DNA of 64,000 bases from Rhynchopus sp. YZ270_cl-10 (GCA_964035575.1 OZ037892.1:248001-312000); one strand, 5' to 3'; shown: positions 1 through 11,006, numbered from the stretch's first letter. Translations and numbers: made by a program. Notes: generated by a model from the sequence alone, not told the origin.

Positions 1-2384
1 GCCTGGCACACAGTGGTGTTTGTCGGTAATTCAACAATCGAAACGGACAGTGCCGTCGCACCACAGATCAACTTTGCATCAAGAGGGACACCGTGGTCCA
101 CTAGCATCTTGCAGAGGACAGCGTCGCCCGACAGGACGGCCTCATGCAAAGCGGTCGTCCCGTTCCGGTCTCGGATTTCCACGTCGGCGCCGTGTCTCAG
201 GAGAAACGCCACGAAGTCTTTGTGCCCATTAACGCTGCAGTGCATCAGCGGTGTTTTGCCGCCTCTATCTGTGCTGTCAACGGACACACCACAGCGCAGA
301 AGAAGCTCCCCTGCAGCAACGTGGCCACCTTGCGCTGCATATCCAATTGGGGTGCGTCCATGGGACAGCTTACTCGCAGAGACACCTCTCGACAGCAAGA
401 ACTCAGCACAGAGAGTGAACCCGTGAAGCACTGCTTTGTGGAGATCCATGTGTGCACCCCCTTCAAGAAGAGCAAGGGCACCAGATTCATTGTGACACTT
501 CATTGCCTTGCGCATGGGTGTATGCCCCTTGTTGTTTACCACCTCCACAGAGGCACCGTGCTTGAGGAGCAGGTGCACAAGCTCAGCTTGGGGGTCTTTC
601 TTTCTGCTGACAGCATAGTGTAGCGCAGTTTGACCGTCTCTGTCCACTGCAGCCAACGACGCACCTGCTTCAAGAAGAGCAACAACAGCAGGTTTGTTGC
701 CAGCTTTGACTGCCATGTGGAGGGGTGACACCCCTTCGTTGTTGTACACTTCCAAAGAGGCACCGTGTTTGAGGAGCAGGTGCACAAGCTCAGCTTGGGG
801 GTCCTTCTTTCTGCTGACAGCATAGTGTAGTGCAGTGTCACCGTCGCCGTCCACTGCAGCCAACGACGCGCCTGCTTCAAGAAGAGCAACAGCAGCAGGT
901 TTGTTGCCAGCTTTGAGTGCTGTTTGGAGGGGCATTTGCTCTCTGTTGTTGACCATATCTGCAGAAGCGCCCTGTTTGAGGAGCAGATGCACAAGCTCAG
1001 CTTGGGGGTCGTTCTGTGAGCAGGCGGCGCTGTGTAGTGCGGTGTACCCTTCATTGTCCTTAGCGGACAACGACGCACCTGCTTCAAGAAGAGCAACGAC
1101 ACCAGCTTTGATCCCAGCCTGTAGTGCCACGTGGAGGGGTGGTATCCCACAGTTGTTGGCTGCATCTACACAGGCACCCTGCTTGAGGAGCAGGTGCACA
1201 AGCTCAGCTTGGGGGTCGTTCTGTGACACGGCAGCATCGTGTAGTGCAGTGTCACCGTCTCCGTCCACTGTGTCCAACGACGCACCTGCTTCAAGAAGAG
1301 CAACGACAGCAGGTTTGTTGCCAGCTTGGAGTGCCATGTGGAGGGGTGAGACCCCTCTGTAGTTGTATACTTCCACAGAGGCACCGTGCTTGAGGAGCAG
1401 GTGCATAAGGTCAGCTTGGGGGTCGAACCGTGAGAAGGCGGCGGTGTGTAGTGCAGTGTCACCGTCGCCGTCCACTGCAGACAACGACGCACCTGCTTCA
1501 AGAAGAGCAACGACACCAGCTTTGATACCAGCCTGTACTGCCATGTCGAGGGGTGTTACCTCACGGTTGTTGACTACATCTACAGAGGCACCCTGCTTGA
1601 GGAGCAGGTGCACAAGCTCAGCTTGGGGGTCGTTCTGTGAGGCAGCATAGTGCAGTGCAGTGTCACCGTCGCAGTCCACTGCAGCCAACGACGCACCAGC
1701 TTCAAGAAGAGCAACGACAGCAGGTTTGTTGCCAGCTGCGAGTGCCATGTGGAGGGGTGAACCCCCTCCGTTGTTGTATACTTCCACAGAAGCACCGTGT
1801 TTGAGGAGCAGGTGCACAAGCTCAGCTTCGCTGTCCTCCTCTGACCCGGCAGCACGGTGTAGTGCAGTGTAGCCTTCATTGTCCTTAATGACCAACGACG
1901 CACCCCGTGTGATGAGCTCGCTGAGACAACCAAGGCTCCCCCCTGCAGCATGCAGCAGTGCAGTCATACCGACAGGTGACACAACGTCCAGCCCCGCACC
2001 TGCCTCGAGGAGAAGAACCAAACACCCAACGTGGCCCCGTTCTGCACAGATCATCAGAGGCGTCATGCCTCTGCCCACCACGTCCTGACACACGTCCAAC
2101 GGCGCAGGCAGCGTGCAGTCAGTCTCTCCTCCTTTCGCTGCCACATCCGTGCCGACGTTTCTTGTGTTAGGCGCAAAGTGTTGGGAAAGAATCTCCGCAA
2201 GGGATTCCTGCTGGTTGTCCCTGCACATACTGCATAGAGCGTGGTATAGGTGTGTTTCCCAAAACGTGTCGTCCTCAGATGTGTCGTCTGTGTCTGTGTC
2301 TGTGTCTGTGTCTGTGTCTTGGCTGTGTCTTCTCCGCTTTGATGGGTTTGTATCTGTGGTGCTGGCCACGTGTCGCTTTGGCAT
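1..2384 (-). CDS. Ankyrin-repeat protein, 3' end outside window
   Basis: I translated this frame directly; it stays open from ATG at 2384 to the window edge (794 codons, incomplete C-terminus). The start is chosen because an in-frame TGA lies shortly upstream (near 2428) and no other ATG follows it. The N-terminus has basic clusters (PKRH, KRRRH) that could be nuclear signals, then a DT-dipeptide run encoded by a GTGTCT microsatellite (about 2285-2325). From about residue 95 there are canonical ankyrin repeats with TALH, TPLM, SPLH and LLLKHGA motifs. The middle is built of about six 69-residue double-ankyrin units (207 bp in DNA, about 650-1900) that are very similar to each other, followed by more divergent single repeats toward the window edge. 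Ankyrin repeats are binding scaffolds; no catalytic domain is visible in the part present, so the partner and role are unknown. Confidence 0.9.
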   Translation of the reverse strand, partial: MPKRHVASTTDTNPSKRRRHSQDTDTDTDTDTDDTSEDDTFWETHLYHALCSMCRDNQQESLAEILSQHFAPNTRNVGTDVAAKGGETDCTLPAPLDVCQDVVGRGMTPLMICAERGHVGCLVLLLEAGAGLDVVSPVGMTALLHAAGGSLGCLSELITRGASLVIKDNEGYTALHRAAGSEEDSEAELVHLLLKHGASVEVYNNGGGSPLHMALAAGNKPAVVALLEAGASLAAVDCDGDTALHYAASQNDPQAELVHLLLKQGASVDVVNNREVTPLDMAVQAGIKAGVVALLEAGASLSAVDGDGDTALHTAAFSRFDPQADLMHLLLKHGASVEVYNYRGVSPLHMALQAGNKPAVVALLEAGASLDTVDGDGDTALHDAAVSQNDPQAELVHLLLKQGACVDAANNCGIPPLHVALQAGIKAGVVALLEAGASLSAKDNEGYTALHSAACSQNDPQAELVHLLLKQGASADMVNNREQMPLQTALKAGNKPAAVALLEAGASLAAVDGDGDTALHYAVSRKKDPQAELVHLLLKHGASLEVYNNEGVSPLHMAVKAGNKPAVVALLEAGASLAAVDRDGQTALHYAVSRKKDPQAELVHLLLKHGASVEVVNNKGHTPMRKAMKCHNESGALALLEGGAHMDLHKAVLHGFTLCAEFLLSRGVSASKLSHGRTPIGYAAQGGHVAAGELLLRCGVSVDSTDRGGKTPLMHCSVNGHKDFVAFLLRHGADVEIRDRNGTTALHEAVLSGDAVLCKMLVDHGVPLDAKLICGATALSVSIVELPTNTTVCQ

Positions 2385-2718
2385 GGTGTTGGTGTGGATC
2401 AACTGTGAGTGCTGAAGGGAGGTATATCAAGAGGGTGAACAAAGAAAGAGAATCTGACAACATGCAAGCCGATGAATATCTTCTTGATGCATCCGCCGTT
2501 GTGGTGTCCAAGCGCAGAGGGGCAACACTTGGTTCGCAGTGTCACATCAAGTTGTTTTGCTTTGAAACATAAATGGAAGTGGGGGTTTAAAATGTCTTTT
2601 ATTTTTGAAACAGTTCTACAAATAACATAAGTTGAAAAAAAAAAAAGCAGATAAAATGCGGATACTGACAAGACCGTTTGTTTTAATGTCAGGAGGGTAT
2701 GTACAAAAAAAGGAAATA

Positions 2719-2761
2719 AAGTTTATAAGATGATCCTAAGCCTCTCGTTCTTAGTCACCTT
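2719..2761 (+). repeat. H1 hairpin repeat
   Basis: A 43-bp copy of the main dispersed hairpin. The arm AAGATGATCCTAAGC pairs with GCTTAGTCACCTT (here TTCTTAG) around a CTCTCGT loop, preceded by AAGTTTAT. It lies opposite to the gene direction, like all other copies seen. Confidence 0.75.
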
Positions 2762-2847
2762 ATGATGGCCATAATAAAAATTTGAGAGATCCCATGTTTG
2801 CCTCAGCTACTCACCTTCAAGTTTCGTCAAATCCTTTTTTTCTTCTT

Positions 2848-2914
2848 GATAAATTGTTGGAGGTAGTGTAGTGGCCTCGGTTGTTTTGCCACAGTTGTGC
2901 AAATCTCCACTTTC
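2848..2914 (+). repeat. H4 repeat (ATTGTTGG...GTGTAG family)
   Basis: The sequence AAATTGTTGG, then GTAGTGTAG, then a TTGCCACA...TTGTGCAA imperfect hairpin and AATCTCCACTTT. The same order occurs at 13281-13343 and, more diverged, at 18549-18600, 47466-47536, 48402-48458 and 50722-50790. It normally follows a poly-T run. Confidence 0.65.
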
Positions 2915-3280
2915 TTTATTTGCGACACATGACGCAACTTTAGACTCTGGGAAGGTTGACCGATTGACAAATCAAGAGCTCCCTCTCATTTTTTTGGAGA
3001 ACAACACAAACACACAAAAAGAGTAGTTGAAAATGCAAAACTGTCTCACCAATACACCCTAAAAACACCCCACACAGCGCGAGCATACGCCCACCAGAAT
3101 CAGAGGACACACATTTTTCGCGCAGAACGGAGAACCAAAGCCCACTCTTTTTGGAATAGAAAAAAAAGGGACATTTTGTCCACTTAAATTCGACTCATAC
3201 ACCAGGGGCCTGTACGTTTTATTTTATTTTGAAAACTTGGCATGCATTAGTGCAGACACCCGAGGACGCGCTATACTACA

Positions 3281-3378
3281 CTGTGGCCTATACGGACGGA
3301 GGGTAGGGTCCGCGGGGGGTACCCCGCGCGAACCCACCCTGCGGGGGACCCCAAAAAGGGTCCGTTGGGCCACCGTCC
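3281..3378. mobile_element. GC-rich inverted-repeat element
   Basis: About 98 bp of GC-rich sequence whose ends mirror each other: GTGGCCTATACGGAC at the left and GGGTCCGTTGGGCCAC at the right, with internal GGGGTACCCCGCGCG palindromes. A diverged second copy is at 28689-28796. Consistent with a MITE-like foldback element; target duplications are not clear. Confidence 0.55.
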
Positions 3379-3505
3379 TGTTGCATACTACCACAAGATT
3401 ATTTCCCTCAAAATCTCTTCTCCCCCCTCTGCCCCTTCCATTCCCCAACCCAAATCTAGTACAGAAAAAATAATAAACTGAAATTACCCTCAATATCAAC
3501 GCATT

Positions 3506-6500
3506 CTATGACGGAGTCTGCGCCCGCCGCTCCGTGTATTGCGACTGGACGCGAGGGATCGAGACGGACTCCCCGGGCAGTCTGTCGAGAGTGCGCCCCA
3601 GGCCGATGATTGGGTCGTCACGCCGTTCTCTGGGGGCGGCTGCGGGGGAAGCGGTGGGGCTGAAGAAGCGTTTTACGTTCTGCTCTGGGAGGGAGTCACC
3701 GAAGAGGTTGTCGCTGCTGGGGGGGATGGGGACGATGGGGTCGTGCAGCAGGCTGCCACCGGCACTGACACCACCACCACCTCCTACATACTGTGAATCC
3801 CTCCTCTGGAAGGCACCATACATATCATCATGCTCCGTCTGTTTCAACGCAATCTCTGACTTCCTCCTCGGCGGTTCTATCAAAGATTTGACCCACCCCA
3901 ACGCACCACTTTGCGACACCAATACGTCAGTCGCAGTGCTCGCACTGCTTTGTGTTAACAACATTGCTTCTGCTTCTTCGCGCATCAGACGAGACGTGGT
4001 TGTTCCTGGAAGAAACGCGCCATCATCACTGACACTCGGTTCGTACATATCCCCGACCGCAGAGTCAGCCCCGCTTCCAAGCCTTGCCAGCTCTTCTTGA
4101 AGTGGTGCTGGCATTCCCACTGCCCCAGGAGAAGTTTCTGGAGGTCCATCTAACGCATCGCCAAACAGTGTCCCCTTCAAATATCCCCACATTCCAGGAC
4201 CTTCTTCGGGCGCTTCAAATTGCGATGTAAACTGCGGTGCAGACGGTGCTGCCAAAGGGATGTCAACCGGAGTTGGTGTGGGCGGAGGGGGTGGTCTTGC
4301 TGTGATAGGCGTTGCTGCCATGCTTGTTAAAGAGGGCTGATGGGTTGAGGGGAAGCTACGAAGACCTTGAGAGACTGAGGACGGTGCACCTCCCCACGCT
4401 GTTACCCCTGAAGTAACGGACTGCATCGGAACAGATGGGGTGGTCGAAAGGATGGATTGGGTGCAGTGTACGGAAGGGGCCTCGGAAGGGTAGGTTCGTA
4501 CTGAGGTGCTCTGCACTGTACTGCCTAACATGGAGAAGGACGCGGATGGAGGGTTCGCAGGGAGACTCTCTGCTGGGGACACTAACGGCTTGCTCTCGCG
4601 TTTTTGCGGTTCATAAACGGTACGGCGTTCACTGCTGTATGCTTTTGGGGTAGCCCTGCTTAGTGTTGAATATGGAAGAGACGGCTTCCCTCTTCTACTC
4701 TGTGACCCAGAATTCAAGAGAGCTGAACGTTGTGGCGGTGTCGGCGCTGTCGGAGCGTCCCATTCGCACACCTCAACTTCCTCCACCTTTTCTTCAGTTC
4801 TCCCCCCTACCTCGTCTTCTCGAGGAGGTGGCGACATGTACCGTTCTACATTCGGGGTAACCGGGAGAGGTAATCGATTCGCAACGTCACGTACCGAAAG
4901 ATGTGGAGGGGAATGTGCCTGCTCCTCCTCAACCAACCTGCGATGTAGATGTGCATGAAGGTTGTCTGCAGCTGAGCACACATCCTCAAAAGTGCTAACC
5001 GCCCCTCCTCCTCCGGAAGGAAGCACCGGGCCAGGAACTTCCCTTCGTTGTTGTGCATACACCTCGACATTGTGCGGGCGGAGGACCTCTTGTGGAATTT
5101 CTTTAACTTCTTTAACTTCGTTAACTTCGATAATGTCTTTCGCCCCAGCTGGGGTGATAGGAACCGTAAAAAGCCTGGTAAACCATGCAGCAACGGAAAG
5201 CGTTGAGGCTGGGGGGGATGGAGAAGATGGGGGTTGAAGTGGGGTGGGTTGCGGAGTGGTCTGCACGGCGCTGCTGTGCTTTTGGATGGGGGGTTGGTGG
5301 TGGTGGTGGCGGCCACTGCGGGTGCTTGGGGTGCGGCAGATGGAAGAGGAGTCTGCACTGCACACGCTGTTCTCTTCAAGCTCGGCTTCGTCAGGTCGAG
5401 CGTAGGTGGAGGCAGGTGATGGAGGTGGTGCAGTCTTCTCGCTCTTCGCTGCAATGTCCCTCTCTTTTTGACGCCTCAAAGAGAAATTCCGCCGATGTGA
5501 ATCCAAAGACGCAGCCACATCCCTCACCCTCTCCCCAGTTTCCATTAGCATCTCCAAACTACGCATCACTTTGCCAAAAAAATCAAATTTGATCCACATG
5601 TTAACCGCAGCTTTGAGAGGTGCTTTGGAACCCTCAACGGTGTAGGTTGCTGTCTGCACTGCCGTGGTGTAGGTAAATATGCTTCCCGTTATGACACCGC
5701 TGACGATCGAACGGATGGTAAGGATCGTCACAGCGATGCTGTATTTTAGTCCTGCAAAGCCGTTTATTGCGCCGGATTTTGCATAAACTGCGGAAATCCT
5801 TCGTATCCTTCCCCCTGCAATGAAGCACCACGACAACAAACCTCTTGACCGATCTACCCCTGTTGTCAACATATATGCCGCCAGCCTCAGAAGCAGTGCC
5901 GCTGCGACTGCCAAGGTGCCTGATAAAAGCGACTGCTCGCTGAGCTCCCGCGCACGCAGATCTTCCTCTTTTCCTTTCTTGAAGCGTTGCAGCTTTTCCT
6001 CGGGCCATGCTTGGAGACGTGCTTCTAGTATCTTCTCTTCGTCGAGCAGCTGAACCAGACTGAACCGATCTACCTCCGTCTCTTCGGACTCCCGTTCTGC
6101 TGTCCGCTGGGCACGCTCCTTCTCGAACGCGGCAAGTTGTCTTTGCTGCTTCGCCTCTAATACTGGTTGCATCGCTGCCAACACCTCTCCCGCATCTGCA
6201 GCAGGATTCGTGAACAACGGCATATCGAAGACAGGGGTGCTGTCATAACTGAGCCCTGCGGAAGACACACCGGAGGACAGCACGACGATCACCGGAACTG
6301 CGATGTTTCCACTGCTGTTTGCGAGGTGAAGGGCAAGACGACGTCCACATGATGCAGAAGATGGACCAGATGCAGCAGACACCAGAACCACCACATCAGG
6401 ACTATGCGCAGCGTTGCTTGCACTGATCGGAGGGAACGGCGCGGATGGTGCAGCCCCTGCTAGAAGAAGATCCAACGTCTCAAGCGAAGTGCACTCCCCA

Positions 6501-6853
6501 CACTGCGCCAGGCATGGACACACATCCAATGCTGGTGTGTCATACCAGCACACATACGCGCCACTCTGCATAGACAGGCAATACCGTGCCACCCGAGTAG
6601 TAACAGGGCGGATGCTCCCCTTCGCGCCTACAACAGCAGGGTGCGCAGACATCCCATTTGCACGTAACGCTGCATTCACAAAACGGCTCTTCCCGGCCCC
6701 AGCACTGCCCACCACCAGAACGTTGAGGTTGGTCTGGAGAAAGGATGCGTCGCCGTGTGGCTCTTGGGGGGAGGACGAGGAGGACGCAGAGGAGGAAGCG
6801 GTTGCCAATACACAACACAATACAAAAAAGGTTGTGCCCAGATGAGAACTCAT
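3506..6853 (-). CDS. Signal-peptide P-loop GTPase-like membrane protein
   Basis: Single-exon frame of 1115 codons, ATG at 6853. The first ~23 residues form a hydrophobic secretory signal or signal anchor. They are followed by a P-loop NTPase start: LNVLVVGSAGAGKS (Walker A at about 49-56), a switch-like PVTT (83-86) and a G3-like DTPALD (105-110). The usual NKxD guanine motif is not obvious; VIVVLSSG sits near where G4 would be. A charged helical/coiled-coil stretch (about 230-300) precedes two or more hydrophobic segments (about 305-335 and 360-400). The remaining ~650 residues are Pro/Ser-rich and probably disordered. The layout recalls membrane-associated AIG1/IRG/dynamin-like GTPases, but I cannot assign a family. 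A GTPase behind a cleavable signal would face the lumen, which is unusual; the leader may instead be an anchor or an organelle-targeting element. Confidence 0.85.
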   Translation of the reverse strand: MSSHLGTTFFVLCCVLATASSSASSSSSPQEPHGDASFLQTNLNVLVVGSAGAGKSRFVNAALRANGMSAHPAVVGAKGSIRPVTTRVARYCLSMQSGAYVCWYDTPALDVCPCLAQCGECTSLETLDLLLAGAAPSAPFPPISASNAAHSPDVVVLVSAASGPSSASCGRRLALHLANSSGNIAVPVIVVLSSGVSSAGLSYDSTPVFDMPLFTNPAADAGEVLAAMQPVLEAKQQRQLAAFEKERAQRTAERESEETEVDRFSLVQLLDEEKILEARLQAWPEEKLQRFKKGKEEDLRARELSEQSLLSGTLAVAAALLLRLAAYMLTTGVDRSRGLLSWCFIAGGRIRRISAVYAKSGAINGFAGLKYSIAVTILTIRSIVSGVITGSIFTYTTAVQTATYTVEGSKAPLKAAVNMWIKFDFFGKVMRSLEMLMETGERVRDVAASLDSHRRNFSLRRQKERDIAAKSEKTAPPPSPASTYARPDEAELEENSVCSADSSSICRTPSTRSGRHHHHQPPIQKHSSAVQTTPQPTPLQPPSSPSPPASTLSVAAWFTRLFTVPITPAGAKDIIEVNEVKEVKEIPQEVLRPHNVEVYAQQRREVPGPVLPSGGGGAVSTFEDVCSAADNLHAHLHRRLVEEEQAHSPPHLSVRDVANRLPLPVTPNVERYMSPPPREDEVGGRTEEKVEEVEVCEWDAPTAPTPPQRSALLNSGSQSRRGKPSLPYSTLSRATPKAYSSERRTVYEPQKRESKPLVSPAESLPANPPSASFSMLGSTVQSTSVRTYPSEAPSVHCTQSILSTTPSVPMQSVTSGVTAWGGAPSSVSQGLRSFPSTHQPSLTSMAATPITARPPPPPTPTPVDIPLAAPSAPQFTSQFEAPEEGPGMWGYLKGTLFGDALDGPPETSPGAVGMPAPLQEELARLGSGADSAVGDMYEPSVSDDGAFLPGTTTSRLMREEAEAMLLTQSSASTATDVLVSQSGALGWVKSLIEPPRRKSEIALKQTEHDDMYGAFQRRDSQYVGGGGGVSAGGSLLHDPIVPIPPSSDNLFGDSLPEQNVKRFFSPTASPAAAPRERRDDPIIGLGRTLDRLPGESVSIPRVQSQYTERRAQTPS

Positions 6854-7820
6854 GTTTGTAAGGGTGCGGAGGGGGGAGGGGGGAGGGGGGGCGCTCCCCT
6901 GGCTTGGGTTGGGGTTGGAGGGGAAGAGGTGAGGAAGTTGGTCGGGTCACCCCCCCACTTCGGGTAGATGGTGAATTCCTTCGAAAGGGTGCAAATCGGG
7001 GTGGGAAATAGATGCTGTTTCTTTTTTGTGTTCGGACTCATACAGAGATCTGTTCAACTCAGAGAGAGGAGAGAGAGAGAAGAGGGACCAGAATGGTGCC
7101 CTCTGCGCACAACCACAATACAGTTATTTTCGGGCAGTATTTCCATGACTGAGGAATTGCCCAAAAAATTGACAAAAAAAATACACACACAGCTCTTGGC
7201 AAATGAGAAAAAGAGGTAGCAGATGCTGAAAATTGCACTCAAGACTCACTTCGTGTTGCTGGAAAACATTTTTTGGTGCTTTTGTGACATAGTATCATTG
7301 TAAATCACTGTGCAAATTTGTAAACAGAGCTAAGGGTGTGGCTGTTTGAGGTAAAGCCAAATGGTGCCTTTCAACTGAAATACAAAAATGTGTTGCAAAA
7401 TACTACTTTCTTTTCAAAAAAGAAAGCACAGAGTGCCCGAACAGGAAAAAAAAGAAACGTCACAAAATAGATTGCATGCACACAACTAGAGGGCAGTCCA
7501 ACTGCACGAAGGAGGAATGCGGGGTTCATAACTGCTATTAAAAAAAGATACCCATTGCCAAAAGAGGGTTACACACAAGATGCGTTCAAGGGTAAAAGAT
7601 ACATACTTCTTCTATCGTTTGTCTGATGCCTGTACTGTCGACAGTTTTCTCTCTCTCTCTTTAACCGCTTTGCTACCCCGCCCTCCCGCCCACCCACCCC
7701 ACCAAACGTTCCTTCTTCCCCCACGCCATTACGTGGTAATGATGTTGAAGGGGAACAGAACGAAAAAAAATCTCCACACACACAATCACATAAACATGGG
7801 ACAACGCTCTGATAACGTCT
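6854..7820. other. Intergenic region, no gene
   Basis: Between the eIF3m copy A stop codon and the start of the GTPase-like gene. The part next to the GTPase ATG is strongly C-rich on the coding strand (6870-6930), which fits a pyrimidine-rich 5' leader. A GA-rich run lies at 7056-7085. No convincing gene or known repeat copy was recognised. Confidence 0.5.
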
Positions 7821-9889
7821 CTACCTGAGAGCAGCACCCTCAAGCCTGTCGGCATCCCTCTCCTCCTTGACCTGCTGCACACGCACCTCGTCAAGGGTGG
7901 TGACAAGCGTGCTGACGGCAGTGTACCACGACAGGAGACGCTCGTTGAGTGCAGCCCAGTGGGTGTGCTCAAGCAGGGGGTGGTGCACCGACTTCACCGT
8001 GATGGACTTCTCCATGGAGTCGATCTTCGCGTTGAGGAGGCCAAGCGACATGGCCTCAATCACGTACATCTCAACCTCGTCCTGTGTGATGCAGAGCTTG
8101 TTTGCAATGTCTCCGTACAGCACGCTGTTCGTCTCGCTGCAGAGCGTGCACAGGGCCAGGGTGCGCACCTTCCCTGTCAGCTCAGCGTTTTTCAGGCTCC
8201 ATGTGTTCTCGATGAGTGCCTTGTTCTGGGCGTAGAAGCTCATGTACTCGCTGCAGCTGCCTTCCGAGAAAACTTTGTAAAGCAACTCGTGGAGAAGACG
8301 GTATTCAGGTGTCTTAGACGAGACAAGTCCACGCACGGGGCGAAGGCCGCAAATAGTGTCGAATTGCCACTGTGATGTGGTGTGACGTTTTGAATGATAT
8401 ATACTACGGTCATTAACACTAAGGGAACTATAGTAACAAAGGGGTACAAGAGAACGCAATGGATAATGAACACTGGGAGGGAAAAAACGGGCAGGGTTTT
8501 GGGTGAATGCTGGCTGAGAGCTGTATTGTCTTTCTCTCTATCTTCTGCTGTTTGTAATGTAATTACCTCCGCAGGAATGTGTTTGTGAAGGATTCTTTGT
8601 AGTGCATACCGACTCGGGGTTCTGGCCCATCTTCATCCCGAATTTGAAGTGGTTGAGGACGGCGCGTGCGGCAAGCTCCTCAAGGTCGTAGCCCTTCGGG
8701 GTGGGTGAGTCGTCTGTGCAGAGCTTAAGGAATTCGAGAAGTGGAAGCTGACCGGACTCAGCGTCGTCGCGTCGCAGGCATTCGTGCATCAGGATTAGGG
8801 CCTGCTTTTTTTCATTTATATCTTCGAATGACCGTTCCTGTTTTTGCGAGATGGTGTATGGGAGGATACAAATAATATCAATAAAATGAAATTAACACCG
8901 CAGACATCTTCTCTGCCACTAACAAAGAAAGAGGCCGACGACCCCCAAAAAAAAGCAGAAAGTAGCACAAAAATAGCACAAAAATAGCACACCCCTTCAT
9001 CCACACCAAAGAATGGTTTATAAGATGAAACCTAAATCAACCTTGAAACACATTCGGATCTATCACAGCATCAGCTGCGGGATTCCACAAAGCGCAAAGA
9101 AAAATTTTGTTTGGTTACAGACTACTATCATGAGAGCAGCCACATTTTTTCTTCACAGGGATCCTTAAAAGAGAGCAAATAGAACGGAGTACGCTTTGCA
9201 GACGCAAAGAAAAATGTAAACCACAAATGAGACTCACTCATCTGAAAAGGGTAGGAGCCAAAGAAGTCTCACAGAATCAAAAAGATGTCCGAAAAAAGGC
9301 ACAGCCCACATACCACAAGGGTGTCTTTCAACAACTTGGACACGCCTGCCTTTGGGATGGTGTTCTTCTCAATCTCCAGCACCACCACTACATAGCGTCC
9401 GGTAAGCTCTTCGGGGAGGTACTTGAACAGGTTCACCTTCTCCTGCGGGTCCTTGATCTCTGTGGAAAAAAAAATGTATTGTGTTAGTAGCGTAGCAGTG
9501 CACAGTGAAACGAAACACAATTGAAAAGCTTAGAAAATACTAAGTCTCGAGAAAGAAGTAACTCTGATAGGTCAGTAAAAGGGGGAAAAAAGGTTTTTCC
9601 GTTGATTGCACAATTACCCTGTTGGAGGGGGTGATTGGCGACCGTATCTGAGGAACTATTTCTCCTTTAAGCTACGCTTGTAGGTATAATGATTAAAAAG
9701 AAAGGTTTATGAGATGAACCCAGGCCTCTCGTGCTTAGTCATCTTGGGGGGAAAGATGTGGCATCGCGGTAGCATACCATTGAAAAGCTTAGCAACGTTA
9801 TCATGAAGTGCTTTGCGCTGCTCGGGTTGGTGGTCGTTCACATGGCTCCCTATCAATTCGTCCAGTCGGGCCTGCATCGTTTGGGTCAT
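7821..9889 (-). CDS. EIF3M: Eukaryotic translation initiation factor 3 subunit M, copy A (4 exons)
   Basis: A spliced gene I assembled from four exons: 9889-9778, 9459-9314, 8837-8610 and 8369-7821. They join to 1035 nt (344 residues plus TAG). Introns are 318, 476 and 240 nt, with donors GTATGC, GTATGT, GTATGC and acceptors ACAG/ACAG/CACAG; phases are 1, 0, 0. The C-terminal exon carries the PCI domain (YMSFYAQNKALIENTW, then the winged-helix part ITQDEVEMYVIEAMSLGLL and a KIDSMEKSITVKSVHHP strand pair), which I recognise as eIF3m-like. eIF3m is a scaffold subunit of eIF3, which recruits the 40S ribosome and mRNA in the cytoplasm. Its tandem paralogue (11007-12794) has the same intron positions and phases. 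The last 438 bp (7818-8255) are identical to copy B. COP9 signalosome subunit 7 has a related PCI fold and is the main alternative. Confidence 0.88.
9701..9745 (+). repeat. H1 hairpin repeat inside an eIF3m intron
   Basis: An H1 copy (AAAGGTTTATGAGATGAACC, then CCTCTCGTGCTTAGTCATCTT) inside intron 1 of eIF3m copy A, about 33 nt past the 5' splice donor. Its presence in an intron shows that these hairpins are transcribed and tolerated within a pre-mRNA. Confidence 0.75.
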
Positions 9890-11006
9890 TATATTTTGCT
9901 AAAAGTATTGATGTCTTCTTGAACAGCGAGAAGTGCTGTATATAAGTTCGTTTGTGATGTGATGCCTGGATTTGTGTGGATGTGTGTAAATACAAGAGTA
10001 GTTGAAAACATGCTAAAAACGCAGATAGGTCGTGCTTACGCTGCAGGGCTATCGAACCCCAGAGAGCACTTCATTGGCATGCACACTATGAAAGTTGACT
10101 TGAAATACAAAAGGCCTCTCGTGAACAGTGTATCTTGGTACAATGACCGGCTGTACTACCCCAATCATACAGTCCTACATCCACATCTGATATGAAATAC
10201 TGATAGCCATAACGGCAGAAAAGGAGGAAGGGGGGCATTTTCTTTTTGTTTGAAAAATTGTTGGAACCGAAAGTGCGTAGCCACCGTTTGTTGCGCTATA
10301 TCTCCACTTTCCTTCACTTTCTGTTGTTGTTGTTGTTGTTTTTTTTTTTTTTTTTTTTTGCTTTTATTTTGGTTTTAAAAATAAACTGGTGATCCGTTGT
10401 CATTTTTTGTTTGCTCTTTTTTTTCCTTTTTTCATTTTTCCCGATTTTATATCGTCCCATAGTTTCTAATACACTATCCCCTTTTTTTCTTTCTCCAGCC
10501 TACCGGTTCTGGATGGAAAAAAAAAGGGGAAAGGTTCGGTAAGATGATCCTAAGCCTCTCATGCTTAGCCACCTTGAAAAAAAAGACAAAACAAACATTT
10601 TTCTTTTTCTGTGACCACACACACACACACACACACCCCTTTTCCCATTTTACTTTTTTTGAGAAAATATTGAAAATGATAATAACCTCACTAACCAGGG
10701 GAGAGAAAAGAAGAAGAAAAACCGGAGGGGAGATCTTCAAATCTTGAAACCCCCCCCCCCCCCCCCTTTTCCCCAAGGGCGGAAAACGACAAGCCCCACT
10801 GAACAAACCACTGACACAAATTTATTCCCCTGCTCCCCTCCTTCCCCCCTACAATAGGTGGGGCAAGTGGTACAAAAAAAAAACACCGTTCTGAACCTCA
10901 TTCTCTAACCAAGATAACCGGGGGGGTGGGAGGAAAAGGGTTGGGTAGCAGCATCTCAACTACGAGCACAGAGGTGTGCTTTGTGGTGCGCTCCCTGGCT
11001 TGCTCT
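9890..11006. other. Spacer between the two eIF3m genes
   Basis: Contains an H3-like remnant with TATCGAACCCC (about 10035-10085), a GTTGACTTGAAATACAAAA repeat module (10090-10200), an H4-like stretch (10250-10310), an H1 copy (10531-10575), a CA microsatellite (about 10615-10636) and C/T homopolymers. No gene seen. Confidence 0.55.
10531..10575 (+). repeat. H1 hairpin repeat
   Basis: AAGATGATCCTAAGCCTCTC followed by ATGCTTAGCCACCTT; near-consensus, same orientation as all other copies. Confidence 0.75.

Larger units (their letters stand above)
2385..3505. other. Intergenic region with short repeats
   Basis: No gene seen. It holds one H1 hairpin copy (2719-2761), two H4-type repeats (2848-2914 and about 3226-3285) and a GC-rich inverted-repeat element (3281-3378). 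The rest is A/T-rich with homopolymer runs. Confidence 0.6.
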
